The notes under the pieces: model-generated | Told to the model about the DNA's origin: nothing | Seen by the model: only the letters and a program-made list of their open reading frames with translations | The model's database searches: none | Translations under genes and position numbers: made by a program | NCBI RefSeq assembly: GCF_000243215.1 | Contig: NZ_JH594596.1 | Span: 1,648,892-1,712,891, forward strand | Length of the DNA stretch: 64,000 bases | Direction: 5' to 3' | Source: Odoribacter laneus YIT 12061 | GTDB lineage: Bacteria; Bacteroidota; Bacteroidia; Bacteroidales; Marinifilaceae | Part shown: one piece after another, positions 28,791 to 37,362 of the stretch | Position numbering within the stretch: the first letter of the stretch is position 1 | Layout: each line of letters opens with the position of its first letter

Positions 28791-30029
28791 TTATTTATGC
28801 TTATTTATCCACAACAGACTTGTATCTCCATAACTGAGAAATCTAAAATTTTCCCGGAGAGCATAGGCATAGATCCGTTTCCAATCCTCGCCTACAGCAG
28901 CTGCCACCAACAGCAAAAGTGTACTTTGCGGCTGATGAAAGTTTGTAAACAAAGCATCGATTACCCGGTAAGAATAACCGGGCACAATAATAATCGTTGT
29001 CCGGGCTTTTAAAAGCTCCTCCTGAGTTTCGTCAAACCATTCTTGTAAAGCCCCCATAGCCTGCTGCAACGAATAGCAGGAAGGTAATGTATAAGCTTCC
29101 CATTGAGACAAATCATAGAAACAAGGATCTCCTTCTAATTTCTTTACTCCCATCCAATAAAGGCTTTCGAGGGTTCTCACAGACGTAGTACCCACAGCAA
29201 TCACCTCCCCGGCCTTTTTTGCCAAGTCCTCTATTAATTGACGGGATACCATCACATGTTCTGTATGCATATCATGTCCCCCAATTTTCTCAGCCTTTAC
29301 AGGACGGAAAGTTCCCGCTCCTACATGCAACGTCAATTCATCGATTCTCACTCCCCTACTTGCCAGAGTCTCCAGTATCTCTTTCGTAAAATGCAATCCC
29401 GCGGTAGGTGCAGCAACAGAACCTTCCTCCCGGGAATAAACGGTCTGATAACGGATTTTATCCGAATCCTCAGCATCCCGATTTAAATAAGGAGGAATAG
29501 GTATCCTTCCGCAAGCTTCCAGTACTTCACTGAACGACAGATGCGGAGGCCAGGAAAAACGGACTTTTACTTCGCCTCCCTCCTGCGTTACTTTTTGCGC
29601 GGTCAAAACGACTTCCCGTCCCTCATGAAAAAAACGACAAAAAATCTCCCCCTCACGCCATTTCCTCAAATTTCCCACCATACAGGTCCAAACACAAGTG
29701 GCACGAGCCGCAAAATTCAAGGCGTAATCCGCTGGTTCTGCCGGCTCCAGACAAAAAATCTCAATATGCCCTCCCGTTCTCTTCTGAAAAAAAATACGGG
29801 CGAAAATAACCTTAGTATTATTGAAAATAAGGGTTTGCCCCGGAGCTAAAATCTCCTTTACGGCAGTAAAAGTATTTTTAGTAATTTCTCCCTTTCTGTA
29901 TATCAGCAACTTAGATAATTCACGCTGAGGCAAAGGAAACTTAGCAATTTTCTCTTCCGGTAAATCATAAGTATAATCCTCTATTCTTATCTCTTTAAGA
30001 CGATCGAGTATTCGTGTATCCATTTGCAT
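28791..30029 (-). CDS. queA: S-adenosylmethionine:tRNA ribosyltransferase-isomerase (QueA family)
   Basis: A 412-residue QueA-family protein. In queuosine synthesis this enzyme moves the ribosyl part of AdoMet onto preQ1 at tRNA position 34. Recognisable motifs include LIFNNTKVI, GRIPIPPYL, QTVYSREEGSVAAPTAGLHF, LHVGAGTFRPV, HTEHV, AVGTTSVRTLES and TNFHQPQSTLLLL. It is about 50 residues longer than E. coli QueA (356 aa), with extra sequence mainly in the middle, and ends FLSYGDTSLLW instead of the usual YGDAM. A paralogue with altered role is possible. CAAAGGTA at 30043-30050 (TACCTTTG on the minus strand) is a likely -7 element. Confidence 0.85.
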   Translation of the reverse strand: MQMDTRILDRLKEIRIEDYTYDLPEEKIAKFPLPQRELSKLLIYRKGEITKNTFTAVKEILAPGQTLIFNNTKVIFARIFFQKRTGGHIEIFCLEPAEPADYALNFAARATCVWTCMVGNLRKWREGEIFCRFFHEGREVVLTAQKVTQEGGEVKVRFSWPPHLSFSEVLEACGRIPIPPYLNRDAEDSDKIRYQTVYSREEGSVAAPTAGLHFTKEILETLASRGVRIDELTLHVGAGTFRPVKAEKIGGHDMHTEHVMVSRQLIEDLAKKAGEVIAVGTTSVRTLESLYWMGVKKLEGDPCFYDLSQWEAYTLPSCYSLQQAMGALQEWFDETQEELLKARTTIIIVPGYSYRVIDALFTNFHQPQSTLLLLVAAAVGEDWKRIYAYALRENFRFLSYGDTSLLWINKHK

Positions 30030-30200
30030 TTTTTTAGAAAAACAAAGGTAGTAAAAAGTTCAAATGTGTAACAGGATAAGGGAGGAAATGGGGAAATATT
30101 CAAAGCCTGAACGGCTGTTCGAGCCTGAAGAATGCCCGAAGAGCCGTTTTATCCTTTCCGGCCTCTCCCCTCAAATCAAAACACCGGAACATTTTCAACA

Positions 30201-30234
30201 CTTGTTTTCCGATTGCATATTTTTTTTAACTTTG
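30201..30234 (+). promoter_or_regulatory. promoter of the AMP nucleosidase gene
   Basis: CTTG at 30201-30204, 22-bp spacer, then TAACTTTG at 30227-30234, ending 22 bp before the ATG. The -7 element fits the consensus; the spacer is one or two bases long. Confidence 0.55.
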
Positions 30235-30256
30235 TAAATTCAGAGGAACAAAAATC

Positions 30257-31027
30257 ATGAAGACGAAAAAAGAAATAGTGGAAAATTGGTTGCCCCGGTA
30301 TACAGGGCGTGAACTGGAAAATTTTCCGAAATACATTCTACTGACAAATTTTGAGTATTACTTGGATTTATTTTCAGAAATGTACGACGAACCGATTATC
30401 GGCATAGATAAAACAATGCCCAATGTCTCTCATGAAGATGTCATGCTGATCAATTTCGGTATGGGAAGTGCAAATGCAGCTACTATATTGGACTTACTGA
30501 CAGCGATAGAAGTGGAAGCTATTTTATTTCTGGGAAAATGTGGGGGTCTTAAAAACAAGACTTCCGTAGGAGATTATATTCTCCCGATTGCAGCCATCAA
30601 AGGGGAAGGGACTTCCGACGATTATATGCCTCATGAAGTCCCGGCACTGCCAGCCTTCAGCATACAAAAAACCTGCTCGAGAATCATCGTCAACCACAAC
30701 CGGTATTATTATACAGGAGTCGTATATACGACAAACCGCAGGGTTTGGGAATACGATGACCGTTTTAAGGAATACCTGGTAAAAACCCGGGCGATGGCAG
30801 TAGATATGGAAACAGCTACAATTTTCACCGTAGGATTTGCGAATCGGATTCCGACAGGGGCTTTATTGCTGGTTTCCGACCGTCCTATGATTTCTGAGGG
30901 AATAAAAACAGCCGAATCTGACAAACACGTCACTCAAAAATTCGTAAAACAACATTTAGAAATTGGTATAGAAACCATGAACAATATAAAAAATAAGGAT
31001 TACTCTGTCAAACACCTTATATTTTAA
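30257..31027 (+). CDS. amn: AMP nucleosidase, short form
   Basis: A 256-residue member of the nucleoside phosphorylase/hydrolase fold (PNP_UDP_1). Family members of this type hydrolyse AMP to adenine and ribose-5-phosphate. Visible are the GMGSANAAT phosphate-binding loop, LGKCGGL, and the ribose/base motif AVDMETATIF followed by LLVSDRP. It lacks the extra N-terminal domain of E. coli Amn (484 aa), as usual in Bacteroidetes. Uridine phosphorylase is an alternative. The DUF1573 lipoprotein gene starts 19 bp downstream. Confidence 0.8.
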   Translation: MKTKKEIVENWLPRYTGRELENFPKYILLTNFEYYLDLFSEMYDEPIIGIDKTMPNVSHEDVMLINFGMGSANAATILDLLTAIEVEAILFLGKCGGLKNKTSVGDYILPIAAIKGEGTSDDYMPHEVPALPAFSIQKTCSRIIVNHNRYYYTGVVYTTNRRVWEYDDRFKEYLVKTRAMAVDMETATIFTVGFANRIPTGALLLVSDRPMISEGIKTAESDKHVTQKFVKQHLEIGIETMNNIKNKDYSVKHLIF

Positions 31028-31046
31028 CTTTTTACGGGAGGAATAT

Positions 31047-31505
31047 ATGAACATACTTTACTATACAAAAAAAAATATTCGGTTTTCGTTGGGCAAATTA
31101 GCTGTTTTTTGTTGCTTATTCCTTTTATTTCTGACTTCCTGTCAAAATAAATCTCAAAAAAGCACCGATGATCTAGAAAACACTCGGATCGAATTGACAC
31201 AGCCTACTTTCAATTTCGGGAAAATCACTTCGGGGGAAACCGTTAGTCACACTTATTCTTTAAAAAACACAGGGGATCATTACCTCATTATCAAAAACAT
31301 TCAAACCAGTTGTGGCTGTACTACCGTCGACTATCCCAAAGAGCCCATAGCACCCGGAAAAGAAGGAAAATTAGAAATAGCTTTTAACTCTTCCGGCAGA
31401 TACGGTAAACAATACAAAGAAATCCGTATATTTGCAAATGTTCCGGAAAAGGTGGTTACTTTAAAGTTTACGGCCGACATACAGGGAACGCCTTCGGGAC
31501 ATTGA
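31047..31505 (+). CDS. DUF1573 domain-containing lipoprotein
   Basis: A 152-residue protein. A long N-terminal signal ends in the lipobox LTSC (Cys about 32). The mature part is a single Ig-like DUF1573 fold with the hallmark SCGCTTVDYPKEPIAPG and the end phrase FTADIQG. No enzymatic role is known. It sits 19 bp after amn and 113 bp before yajC; the latter gap holds a 9-bp hairpin (about 31567-31599), so yajC may be expressed separately. Confidence 0.85.
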   Translation: MNILYYTKKNIRFSLGKLAVFCCLFLLFLTSCQNKSQKSTDDLENTRIELTQPTFNFGKITSGETVSHTYSLKNTGDHYLIIKNIQTSCGCTTVDYPKEPIAPGKEGKLEIAFNSSGRYGKQYKEIRIFANVPEKVVTLKFTADIQGTPSGH

Positions 31506-31618
31506 AAATATTCCCTTCATCAATCGGAATCATGACGGGAAAACAGAAATAATGATAATAAAAACGATTGTAATCTATTCCTATAGACGATTACGATAAT
31601 TTAAAACAAACCAAGATT

Positions 31619-31936
31619 ATGAACACATTTTTTATGATTGTATTACAAACACAACCTCAAGGTAGCGGTTTAATGAGTTTTTTACCTCTGATCTTAATTA
31701 TCGTGGTATTCTGGCTTTTTATGATCAGACCTCAAATGAAAAGACAGAAAGAATTGAAAAAATTCAGAGATGCTTTGCAAAAAGGAGATAAAATAGTAAC
31801 TACCGGAGGAATTTACGGAAAAGTTGCTGAAATTCAGGAATACGCTATCATTATGGAAGTCGAAGGCGGAGTTCGCCTGAAAGTAGACAAATCAGCTGTC
31901 ATCAAAGACATGACAGATGCTGCTCCTGCGAAATAA
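31619..31936 (+). CDS. yajC: preprotein translocase subunit YajC
   Basis: A 105-residue protein with one N-terminal membrane segment (about 20-38, FLPLILIIVVFWLFMI), then RPQMKRQKE and the conserved GDKIVTTGGIYGKVAEI. YajC associates with SecDF at the Sec translocon. The order yajC-ybbR-coaE is typical of Bacteroidales. A hairpin separates it from the ybbR gene. Confidence 0.93.
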   Translation: MNTFFMIVLQTQPQGSGLMSFLPLILIIVVFWLFMIRPQMKRQKELKKFRDALQKGDKIVTTGGIYGKVAEIQEYAIIMEVEGGVRLKVDKSAVIKDMTDAAPAK

Positions 31937-31965
31937 AAAGAGATTTATTGACGTATCTATTTTTT

Positions 31966-32013
31966 CGGATTTACAATTTTGGATTGTATTTTTACATCAA
32001 AATCGTAAATCCG
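31966..32013. other. hairpin between yajC and ybbR
   Basis: The stem CGGATTTAC / GTAAATCCG (31966-31974 / 32005-32013) continues inward as ATTTTG/CAAAAT after one mismatch. It lies within the formal open frame of ybbR, which supports the later start at 32032. It is preceded by a T run and followed by GAAACTTT, so on the plus strand it is a weak terminator or RNA-processing structure. Confidence 0.6.
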
Positions 32014-32031
32014 AAACTTTATTCCGTGCAC

Positions 32032-33018
32032 ATGAAAATGAAAGGATCTTATTTTAAAAACCGGAATATCCGCATTGACCGGAATATTCTAAGTTATATA
32101 ATATGTGTAATCATCGCAGCAATATTATGGTTTTTAAACGCACTGAATAAAGAATATACAAGTGAAATTTCTTATCCTGTCCGTTATACGGACTTTCCGA
32201 AAGGGAAATATCTGGTCTCTTCTCTTCCTTCCACTATTACACTAGAGGTGAAAGCCAAAGGTTTTACATTGGTCGGATACCGAATCAGCACTTCTTTTTT
32301 ACCGATCAGTCTGGACATTAATTCTTACAGCAATTATATGCTGGAAAAAGATAATATCCTGGAATATACTTTAAAATTAAGTACCATTAAAGACAAAATC
32401 AACAACCAACTGAATTCAGATATCAAATTACTGAACATTAAACCGGAAGAAATTTATTTTAAATTCTCCCCGGCTGTGTCTAAAGTGATTCCGGTAAAAC
32501 CAATGGTAGATTATTCCCTGAAGAAACAATACATACTCAAAGATAAAATCTCGGCTGTCCCCGATAGTATTTTAGTCAGCGGTCCGGCTTCTCTGATGGA
32601 CACCTTAAGCTATATTCCCACAGAAACATGGAAAGCAGGAGAAATCAATAAAAATCTTTCCCGAACGATCGATTTAGAATTTCCTCCGAATTTTTCAGCA
32701 GATGAAAAAAGCGTAAAAGTGAATATAGAACTGGAACGTTTCACAGAAGCCAAACGTAACATTCCGATATCCGTCTGGAATCTACCGGACTCCCTCAATA
32801 TTAAATTATTTCCCAATACGGTAGAAATCAGTTATGAAATCGGTTTAAGCCGATACGATAAAGCGACAGACCAAGATTTCGAATTTATCGTGAATTATGC
32901 CGAGACACAGAATTCCTCTTTTTTACCGGTAGAAGTTGTAAAATTCCCTCCTTACATAAAAAATCTGAGCTATACCCCTCAAAAAGTAGAATATATCCTG
33001 GAAAAAAGGAATCGTTGA
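32032..33018 (+). CDS. YbbR-like / CdaR-type membrane-anchored protein
   Basis: A 328-residue protein from ATG 32032. The frame is open to 31948, but that stretch contains the hairpin and reads as non-conserved aromatic residues. One N-terminal membrane anchor (ILSYIICVIIAAILWFL) is followed by YbbR-type extracytoplasmic repeats (for example YPVRYTDFPKGKYL and PSTITLEVKAKG). In Firmicutes, CdaR of this family regulates the diadenylate cyclase CdaA; no cdaA is next to it here. Its stop lies 23 bp before the coaE ATG. Confidence 0.8.
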   Translation: MKMKGSYFKNRNIRIDRNILSYIICVIIAAILWFLNALNKEYTSEISYPVRYTDFPKGKYLVSSLPSTITLEVKAKGFTLVGYRISTSFLPISLDINSYSNYMLEKDNILEYTLKLSTIKDKINNQLNSDIKLLNIKPEEIYFKFSPAVSKVIPVKPMVDYSLKKQYILKDKISAVPDSILVSGPASLMDTLSYIPTETWKAGEINKNLSRTIDLEFPPNFSADEKSVKVNIELERFTEAKRNIPISVWNLPDSLNIKLFPNTVEISYEIGLSRYDKATDQDFEFIVNYAETQNSSFLPVEVVKFPPYIKNLSYTPQKVEYILEKRNR

Positions 33019-33041
33019 TTAGCTGCTTTAATGAAAGATAT

Positions 33042-33647
33042 ATGGTAAAAATTGGTATTACAGGAGGTATCGGTTCAGGTAAAACAACCATAGCGACCCT
33101 TCTCAAAGATAGGGGATATCCGGTCTATATAGCCGATAGCGAAGCCTCTGTCCTGATCAATACTCATCCCTCTATCCGGAAAGCTCTTACCGATCAGTTC
33201 GGAAGCTCCCTATACGACAAAGGAGTATTGAATAAAAAAAAATTATCTGACATTATTTTCAAGGATAAAAATGCCCTCTCCCTGGTAAATCATATCGTAC
33301 ATCCTGTCGTAATGGAAGATTTCATCGCCTGGAGCCAACAACAGCGTACAAACCTGGTATTTTTTGAATCGGCAATACTTTTTGAAGCAAATTTAGCTGC
33401 GCATTTCGATGTAATTATCTGTATTTATGCTTCCCTGCAAACCCGGATAGAACGAGTTCGCAAACGGGACGGGATTTCTCCGGAAAAAGTGATGGAAAGG
33501 ATTAAAAACCAATGGAGCGATGAGAAGAAATGCCAGCAATCCGATTTTATCATTTATACGGACAGGGATTTGGATATCAACCGGCAAACGACAGAAATCG
33601 TAAAAAGAATAGAATCAAAATACTTCAGATCTCCTGAAAGTATATAA
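33042..33647 (+). CDS. coaE: dephospho-CoA kinase
   Basis: A 201-residue P-loop kinase that phosphorylates the 3'-OH of dephospho-CoA, the last CoA step. ATG 33042 is chosen because MVKIGITGGIGSGKTT starts the domain (P-loop at 8-16); the upstream TTG at 33015 overlaps ybbR. Also visible are VYIADSEA, HPVV, FFESAILFEA (core) and the LID arginines in RIERVRKRDG. The DnaJ-like gene follows after 33 bp. Confidence 0.95.
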   Translation: MVKIGITGGIGSGKTTIATLLKDRGYPVYIADSEASVLINTHPSIRKALTDQFGSSLYDKGVLNKKKLSDIIFKDKNALSLVNHIVHPVVMEDFIAWSQQQRTNLVFFESAILFEANLAAHFDVIICIYASLQTRIERVRKRDGISPEKVMERIKNQWSDEKKCQQSDFIIYTDRDLDINRQTTEIVKRIESKYFRSPESI

Positions 33648-33680
33648 CTTTGCAATAAGAAAACTGATAAAAACTACATT

Positions 33681-34412
33681 ATGGCAAAATACGGTAAATG
33701 GATTGGAGCAGGATTAGGATTTGTGCTGGGAGGCCCTTTGGGGGCTTTATTCGGTCTTTTTATGGGATCCATCTTAGATAATGTAAACGTAACCGTACAA
33801 AATACAGGCGGACAAAATCCTTATCATACGGGCAGAGGCGACTTCATGTTCAGTTTAACTGTATTGGCAACGGCAATGATGAAGGCCGATGGTAAGATTA
33901 CCCGTAACGAACTGAATTATGTAAAAAGCTTTCTTAAAAATAACTTCGGAGAAGAAGCCACCTTAGAAGCCTTGGGAATGATCAAAAAATTGAGTACCCA
34001 GGAAATTCCTTTAACAGAAGTGTGCCAACAGATCCGTATGAATATGGAACAAGCTTCCCGTATCCAGCTTTTGTACTTTCTTTTCGGCCTAGCACAAGCA
34101 GACGGCCAAATATGCAATAACGAAATAAAGTTATTGGAAAACATTTCTTCCTTGCTCGGAATCGACCGGACTACGTTCAATTCTCTTAAATCCATGTATT
34201 ATAATGATCTCGATTCTGCCTATCAGACACTGGGAATAAGTCCGAACGCTACCGACGAAGAAGTGAAAAAAGCATACCGGAAGATGGCTTTCGAAAACCA
34301 TCCTGACAAAGTAGGACATCTGGGCGAAGATATCCGGAAAGCCGCAGAAGATAAACTGACCCTGATTAATCTGGCTTATGAGAAAATCAAAAAACAAAGA
34401 GGGCTGAATTAA
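33681..34412 (+). CDS. TerB- and J-domain protein, DjlA-like co-chaperone
   Basis: A 243-residue protein. The N-terminus has a glycine-rich hydrophobic segment (about 7-32) that may insert in the membrane as in DjlA. A TerB-like helical domain covers about 55-172 (two KADGKIT/QADGQIC acidic motifs). A C-terminal J domain (about 180-243) has HPD at 207-209, needed to stimulate DnaK ATPase. The arrangement equals E. coli DjlA, but identity is not close enough to give the symbol. TAACTTTG at 33645-33652 is a likely -7 element overlapping the coaE stop. Confidence 0.88.
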   Translation: MAKYGKWIGAGLGFVLGGPLGALFGLFMGSILDNVNVTVQNTGGQNPYHTGRGDFMFSLTVLATAMMKADGKITRNELNYVKSFLKNNFGEEATLEALGMIKKLSTQEIPLTEVCQQIRMNMEQASRIQLLYFLFGLAQADGQICNNEIKLLENISSLLGIDRTTFNSLKSMYYNDLDSAYQTLGISPNATDEEVKKAYRKMAFENHPDKVGHLGEDIRKAAEDKLTLINLAYEKIKKQRGLN

Positions 34413-34556
34413 AACATTCCTTTCTTTTGGAAAATTTCAAATAAAAGCGAAAACCGGAACACTGCCAGAACATAAAAATCAGAACTAAAAATCGCAAATC
34501 AAAAAATTCTTTCTTATTTTTGCAAGCTGTTTTAACAAACAAATAAATTTTGCACT

Positions 34557-34964
34557 ATGATGTTAAAAGAAATCTTATCTATTTCAGGAAAACCAGGACT
34601 TTACAAACTCATCAACAATACTTCTAATGCTATTATTGTAGAATCTCTCTTGGACGGGAAGCGTTTTGCAGCTTATTCCAATTCCAAAATTATAGCCTTA
34701 GAAGATATCTCTATTTATACGGAAGATGAAGATATGCCCCTCAAAGAAGTATTAAAACGGATTTTTGAAAAAGAAAACGGGGCACAAGCTTTATCCCACA
34801 AAGCAGATACAGAAAAAATTCTGGCTTATTTTGAAGAAATCGTACCGGAATATGACCATAACAGAGTATATGTCTCGGATATGAGAAAAATCATCCAATG
34901 GTACAACTTATTGGCAGATAAGAAAATGTTAAGCTTTGAAGAGGAAACTCCTAAAGCCGAATAA
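34557..34964 (+). CDS. DUF5606 domain-containing protein
   Basis: A 135-residue cytosolic protein without signal or membrane segments. The N-terminal half (about 1-75) carries the family pattern LKEILSISGKPGLYKLI, SLLDGKR and ALEDISIYTEDEDMPLKEV. The C-terminal half is helical and charged. Function is unknown. TATTTTTG at 34515-34522 is a possible -7 element; a strong terminator follows the stop. It lies next to coaE in many Bacteroidales, as I recall. Confidence 0.85.
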   Translation: MMLKEILSISGKPGLYKLINNTSNAIIVESLLDGKRFAAYSNSKIIALEDISIYTEDEDMPLKEVLKRIFEKENGAQALSHKADTEKILAYFEEIVPEYDHNRVYVSDMRKIIQWYNLLADKKMLSFEEETPKAE

Positions 34965-34980
34965 TACATCCTTCTTTATT

Positions 34981-35038
34981 ACCGATGTATAGACAGACGA
35001 AATCCCCTCCTATTCCGCTTCTATACATCGGTTTTTTT
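34981..35038 (+). terminator. rho-independent terminator after the DUF5606 gene
   Basis: A perfect 13-bp stem, ACCGATGTATAGA (34981-34993) and its reverse complement at 35020-35032, with a 26-nt loop and a T7 tract. It lies 16 bp after the stop of the DUF5606 gene. Confidence 0.9.
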
Positions 35039-35163
35039 GTGAAAAATTACAGGAGAATTTTCTGGCTTTACCAGAAAACGATAGGCTTTCCCTTCTTTCG
35101 TTCCTTGAGGAACATTTCACAGAGGGATGTACCAATTTTATTTTTCCCAAACGTACCCGCCCG

Positions 35164-35868
35164 ATGAACGACTATTTCCAGTTTAAAAAATTTACTGTCC
35201 GGCAATCTCAAACAGCGATGAAAGTCGGAACCGATGGAGTATTGTTAGGAGCTTGGGCCGAACTCACAGCAGCTTCATCCATTCTGGATATCGGGACAGG
35301 CACGGGCCTTCTCGCCTTGATGGCCGCCCAAAGAAATACGAAAGCCCATATCGATGCTGTCGAAATCGATTTTATGGCCTATCAGCAAGCTGTAGAAAAT
35401 GTTGCACAAAGCTCCTGGAAAAACAGTATTTCCGTTTTTCATCTTTCTATTTTCGATTTTTTCCCCTCCCGGCTTTACGAACATATTTTATGTAATCCTC
35501 CCTTCTTTGTCAGTTCTACTCCCGCTCCTCTTCCGAACAGAACACTCGCCCGTCATTGTCAGGATTTTACACACGAAGATCTGCTAAAAGCAGCCGAGCG
35601 TCTATTACTGCCACAGGGTAAATTCAGCCTGATTCTCCCCTGTCAGGAAGCCGACGAATTGATCGCCAAAGCAAAATCATTAAATCTCTACTTATCCCGG
35701 GTCACCCGAGTTCTCCCTACACCGCAAAAAGCTCCCAAAAGGAAATTGCTCGAATTCAGCCGTATCGAAAAAACGATCGCAGTCAACGACATCGTTGTAG
35801 AATTCAGCCGCCATCAGTATAGTCCGGAATACATTTGTTTAACCCGGGAATTTTATCTGAACTTATAG
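35164..35868 (+). CDS. tRNA1(Val) (adenine(37)-N6)-methyltransferase, TrmN6/YfiC family
   Basis: A 234-residue class I AdoMet-dependent methyltransferase. It opens with FQFKKFTVRQSQTAMKVGTDGVLLGAW, the family signature, followed by AdoMet motif I (LDIGTGTGLLALM) and the catalytic NPPF motif for N6-adenine (about 117-120). Homologues modify A37 of tRNA1(Val). The start at 35164 lies well after the terminator of the preceding gene; no promoter was recognised in the 125-bp gap. Confidence 0.88.
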   Translation: MNDYFQFKKFTVRQSQTAMKVGTDGVLLGAWAELTAASSILDIGTGTGLLALMAAQRNTKAHIDAVEIDFMAYQQAVENVAQSSWKNSISVFHLSIFDFFPSRLYEHILCNPPFFVSSTPAPLPNRTLARHCQDFTHEDLLKAAERLLLPQGKFSLILPCQEADELIAKAKSLNLYLSRVTRVLPTPQKAPKRKLLEFSRIEKTIAVNDIVVEFSRHQYSPEYICLTREFYLNL

Positions 35869-36047
35869 CCCATAAAATTAAAAGTCAACTATCTTTGATT
35901 TTAATTAAGTAATTTATATATTTTTACCCCGAACTAATTTAAATTTTTAACTTTCCATTAACCATTTATTTTGTTCCTTTACTTTATATTTGCTTCTATA
36001 AAAACAGTCATTTAACAAAGACGTTTTTTTTTCATAAGTTTGTATGT

Positions 36048-36102
36048 TTAGGTTAGTAGTTAGTAATTAATAAGAGATCGTTCACGGTCTCTTATTTTTT
36101 TT
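36048..36102 (+). ncRNA. candidate small RNA or attenuated leader
   Basis: Inferred from TAAGTTTG at 36035-36042 and the terminator ending at 36102; the 5' end is a guess about 6 nt after the -7 element. The body contains two TTAGTA(A)-like words and no start-stop pair of useful length. It matches no RNA family I can recognise. It could equally be an attenuator upstream of the ROK gene. Confidence 0.35.
36071..36102 (+). terminator. strong rho-independent terminator upstream of the ROK gene
   Basis: The stem TAAGAGATC / GGTCTCTTA (one T-G pair) with a 6-nt loop GTTCAC is followed directly by at least eight T residues. It lies 203 bp after the tRNA methyltransferase stop and 141 bp before the ROK start. 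Confidence 0.85.
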
Positions 36103-36242
36103 CTATATTTACCGCTTGAAAACGTTATCGTCTGGAGATAAAATGCTCAGTAAGCTAAAAGGGGACAGAGAAGGGCACAAATCTTATAACGTCCGTAAAA
36201 GTCAGAACAAAGGTAAAAGGGTAATTTTTAAAACAAAGATAA

Positions 36243-37211
36243 ATGATTATGAAAAAACAAGTAGCATTAGGTATTGATATCGGCGGAACCAATACGACAT
36301 TTGGATTTATAGACAGAGAAGGAAATTATCTGGCAGATGGAAATATAGAAACCCAAAAACACGAAGATATCAATGATTATCTAAAAGAATTATATCTGGA
36401 AATAGAAAAAGTTTTAGATCCGTTACGGGAGGAAATAGAGATGATCGGAATTGGAATCGGGGCTCCCAACGGGAACTATTATAAAGGTTCTATTGAATTT
36501 GCTCCCAACCTAAGATGGCATGATGTCATTCCGCTTTGCGACATGATGAAAGAATATTATCCCACTCTTCCGATTTACCTGACCAACGATGCAAATGCGG
36601 CAGCCATAGGGGAAATGATATACGGAGGGGCCAAAGGTATGAAAAATTTTATCATGGTTACCTTGGGTACAGGTCTGGGTAGCGGATTCGTTGCTAACGG
36701 AGAATTGGTCTACGGACACGACGGTTTCGCCGGCGAACTGGGACATATCATTGTTTCTCCTAACGGCAGACAATGCGGTTGCGGACGGCAGGGGTGTCTG
36801 GAAACTTATGTGTCGGCGACAGGTGTAAAGCGGACAGCTTACAAAATGATGGCAAAATACAACTATCCGAGCGAATTGCGTACGATACCTTTCAATGAAA
36901 TGACGGCGAAAATCGTTGCCGAAGCAGCAGAAAAAGGGGATATGATCGCTATCAACACTTTCAAATATACAGGAAAAATGCTGGGAGAAGCATTAGCAAA
37001 TGCCATAGCCATCACCAGTCCGGAAGCTATCTTTTTATTCGGAGGATTGGCAAAAGCCGGGAATTTACTTTTTGAACCCACAAAAGACCATATGGAAATG
37101 AATCTTTTGAAAATATACTCCAATAAAGTTAAATTATTACCTTCCCAATTAGACAAAAATGCAGCTATTTATGGAGCTGCTGCTCTGGTATGGAAGGAGC
37201 TAAATAAATAA
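36243..37211 (+). CDS. ROK family protein, probable sugar kinase
   Basis: A 322-residue sugar kinase of the ROK family, without the N-terminal HTH of ROK repressors. The phosphate motif GIDIGGTNT is at about 10-18. TNDANAAAIGE contains the catalytic Asp, and GTGLGSG the second phosphate loop. The ROK zinc motif CGCGRQGCLETY is intact, preceded by GELGH. Glucokinase or N-acetylhexosamine/mannose kinase are possible; the GH92 mannosidase gene downstream favours a hexose from glycans. ATG 36249 is an alternative start. A terminator follows. Confidence 0.85.
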   Translation: MIMKKQVALGIDIGGTNTTFGFIDREGNYLADGNIETQKHEDINDYLKELYLEIEKVLDPLREEIEMIGIGIGAPNGNYYKGSIEFAPNLRWHDVIPLCDMMKEYYPTLPIYLTNDANAAAIGEMIYGGAKGMKNFIMVTLGTGLGSGFVANGELVYGHDGFAGELGHIIVSPNGRQCGCGRQGCLETYVSATGVKRTAYKMMAKYNYPSELRTIPFNEMTAKIVAEAAEKGDMIAINTFKYTGKMLGEALANAIAITSPEAIFLFGGLAKAGNLLFEPTKDHMEMNLLKIYSNKVKLLPSQLDKNAAIYGAAALVWKELNK

Positions 37212-37225
37212 TTTCTATTCTCAGG

Positions 37226-37260
37226 AAATCGGTAATCCGGAAAATCCGATTACCGATTTT
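37226..37260 (+). terminator. terminator after the ROK gene
   Basis: A 12-bp perfect stem, AAATCGGTAATC / GATTACCGATTT, with a 10-nt loop, 15 bp after the stop; only a short T4 follows. Confidence 0.75.
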
Positions 37261-37362
37261 CCCGGTTTCAGAATTTCGTTTTCCCCTTTTACGCTATTCC
37301 GAGGGCCAAGCCATCGATTATTTACTGCTTCACAAGTTATTCTTATCTGAAATACACCTAAG

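Larger units (their letters stand above)
35869..36242. other. 374-bp intergenic region with orphan promoter/terminator unit
   Basis: No coding region. Two plus-strand -7 candidates, TATATTTG (35985-35992) and TAAGTTTG (36035-36042; TTTA 20 bp upstream), precede a strong hairpin terminator at 36071-36102. This would give a short transcript of about 55-105 nt. The remaining 140 bp to the ROK gene show no recognisable element. Confidence 0.5.

Noticed and set aside
34985-35167. 60-codon plus-strand open frame between the DUF5606 and methyltransferase genes
   Set aside because: It starts inside the strong terminator hairpin at 34981-35038 and has no recognisable domain.
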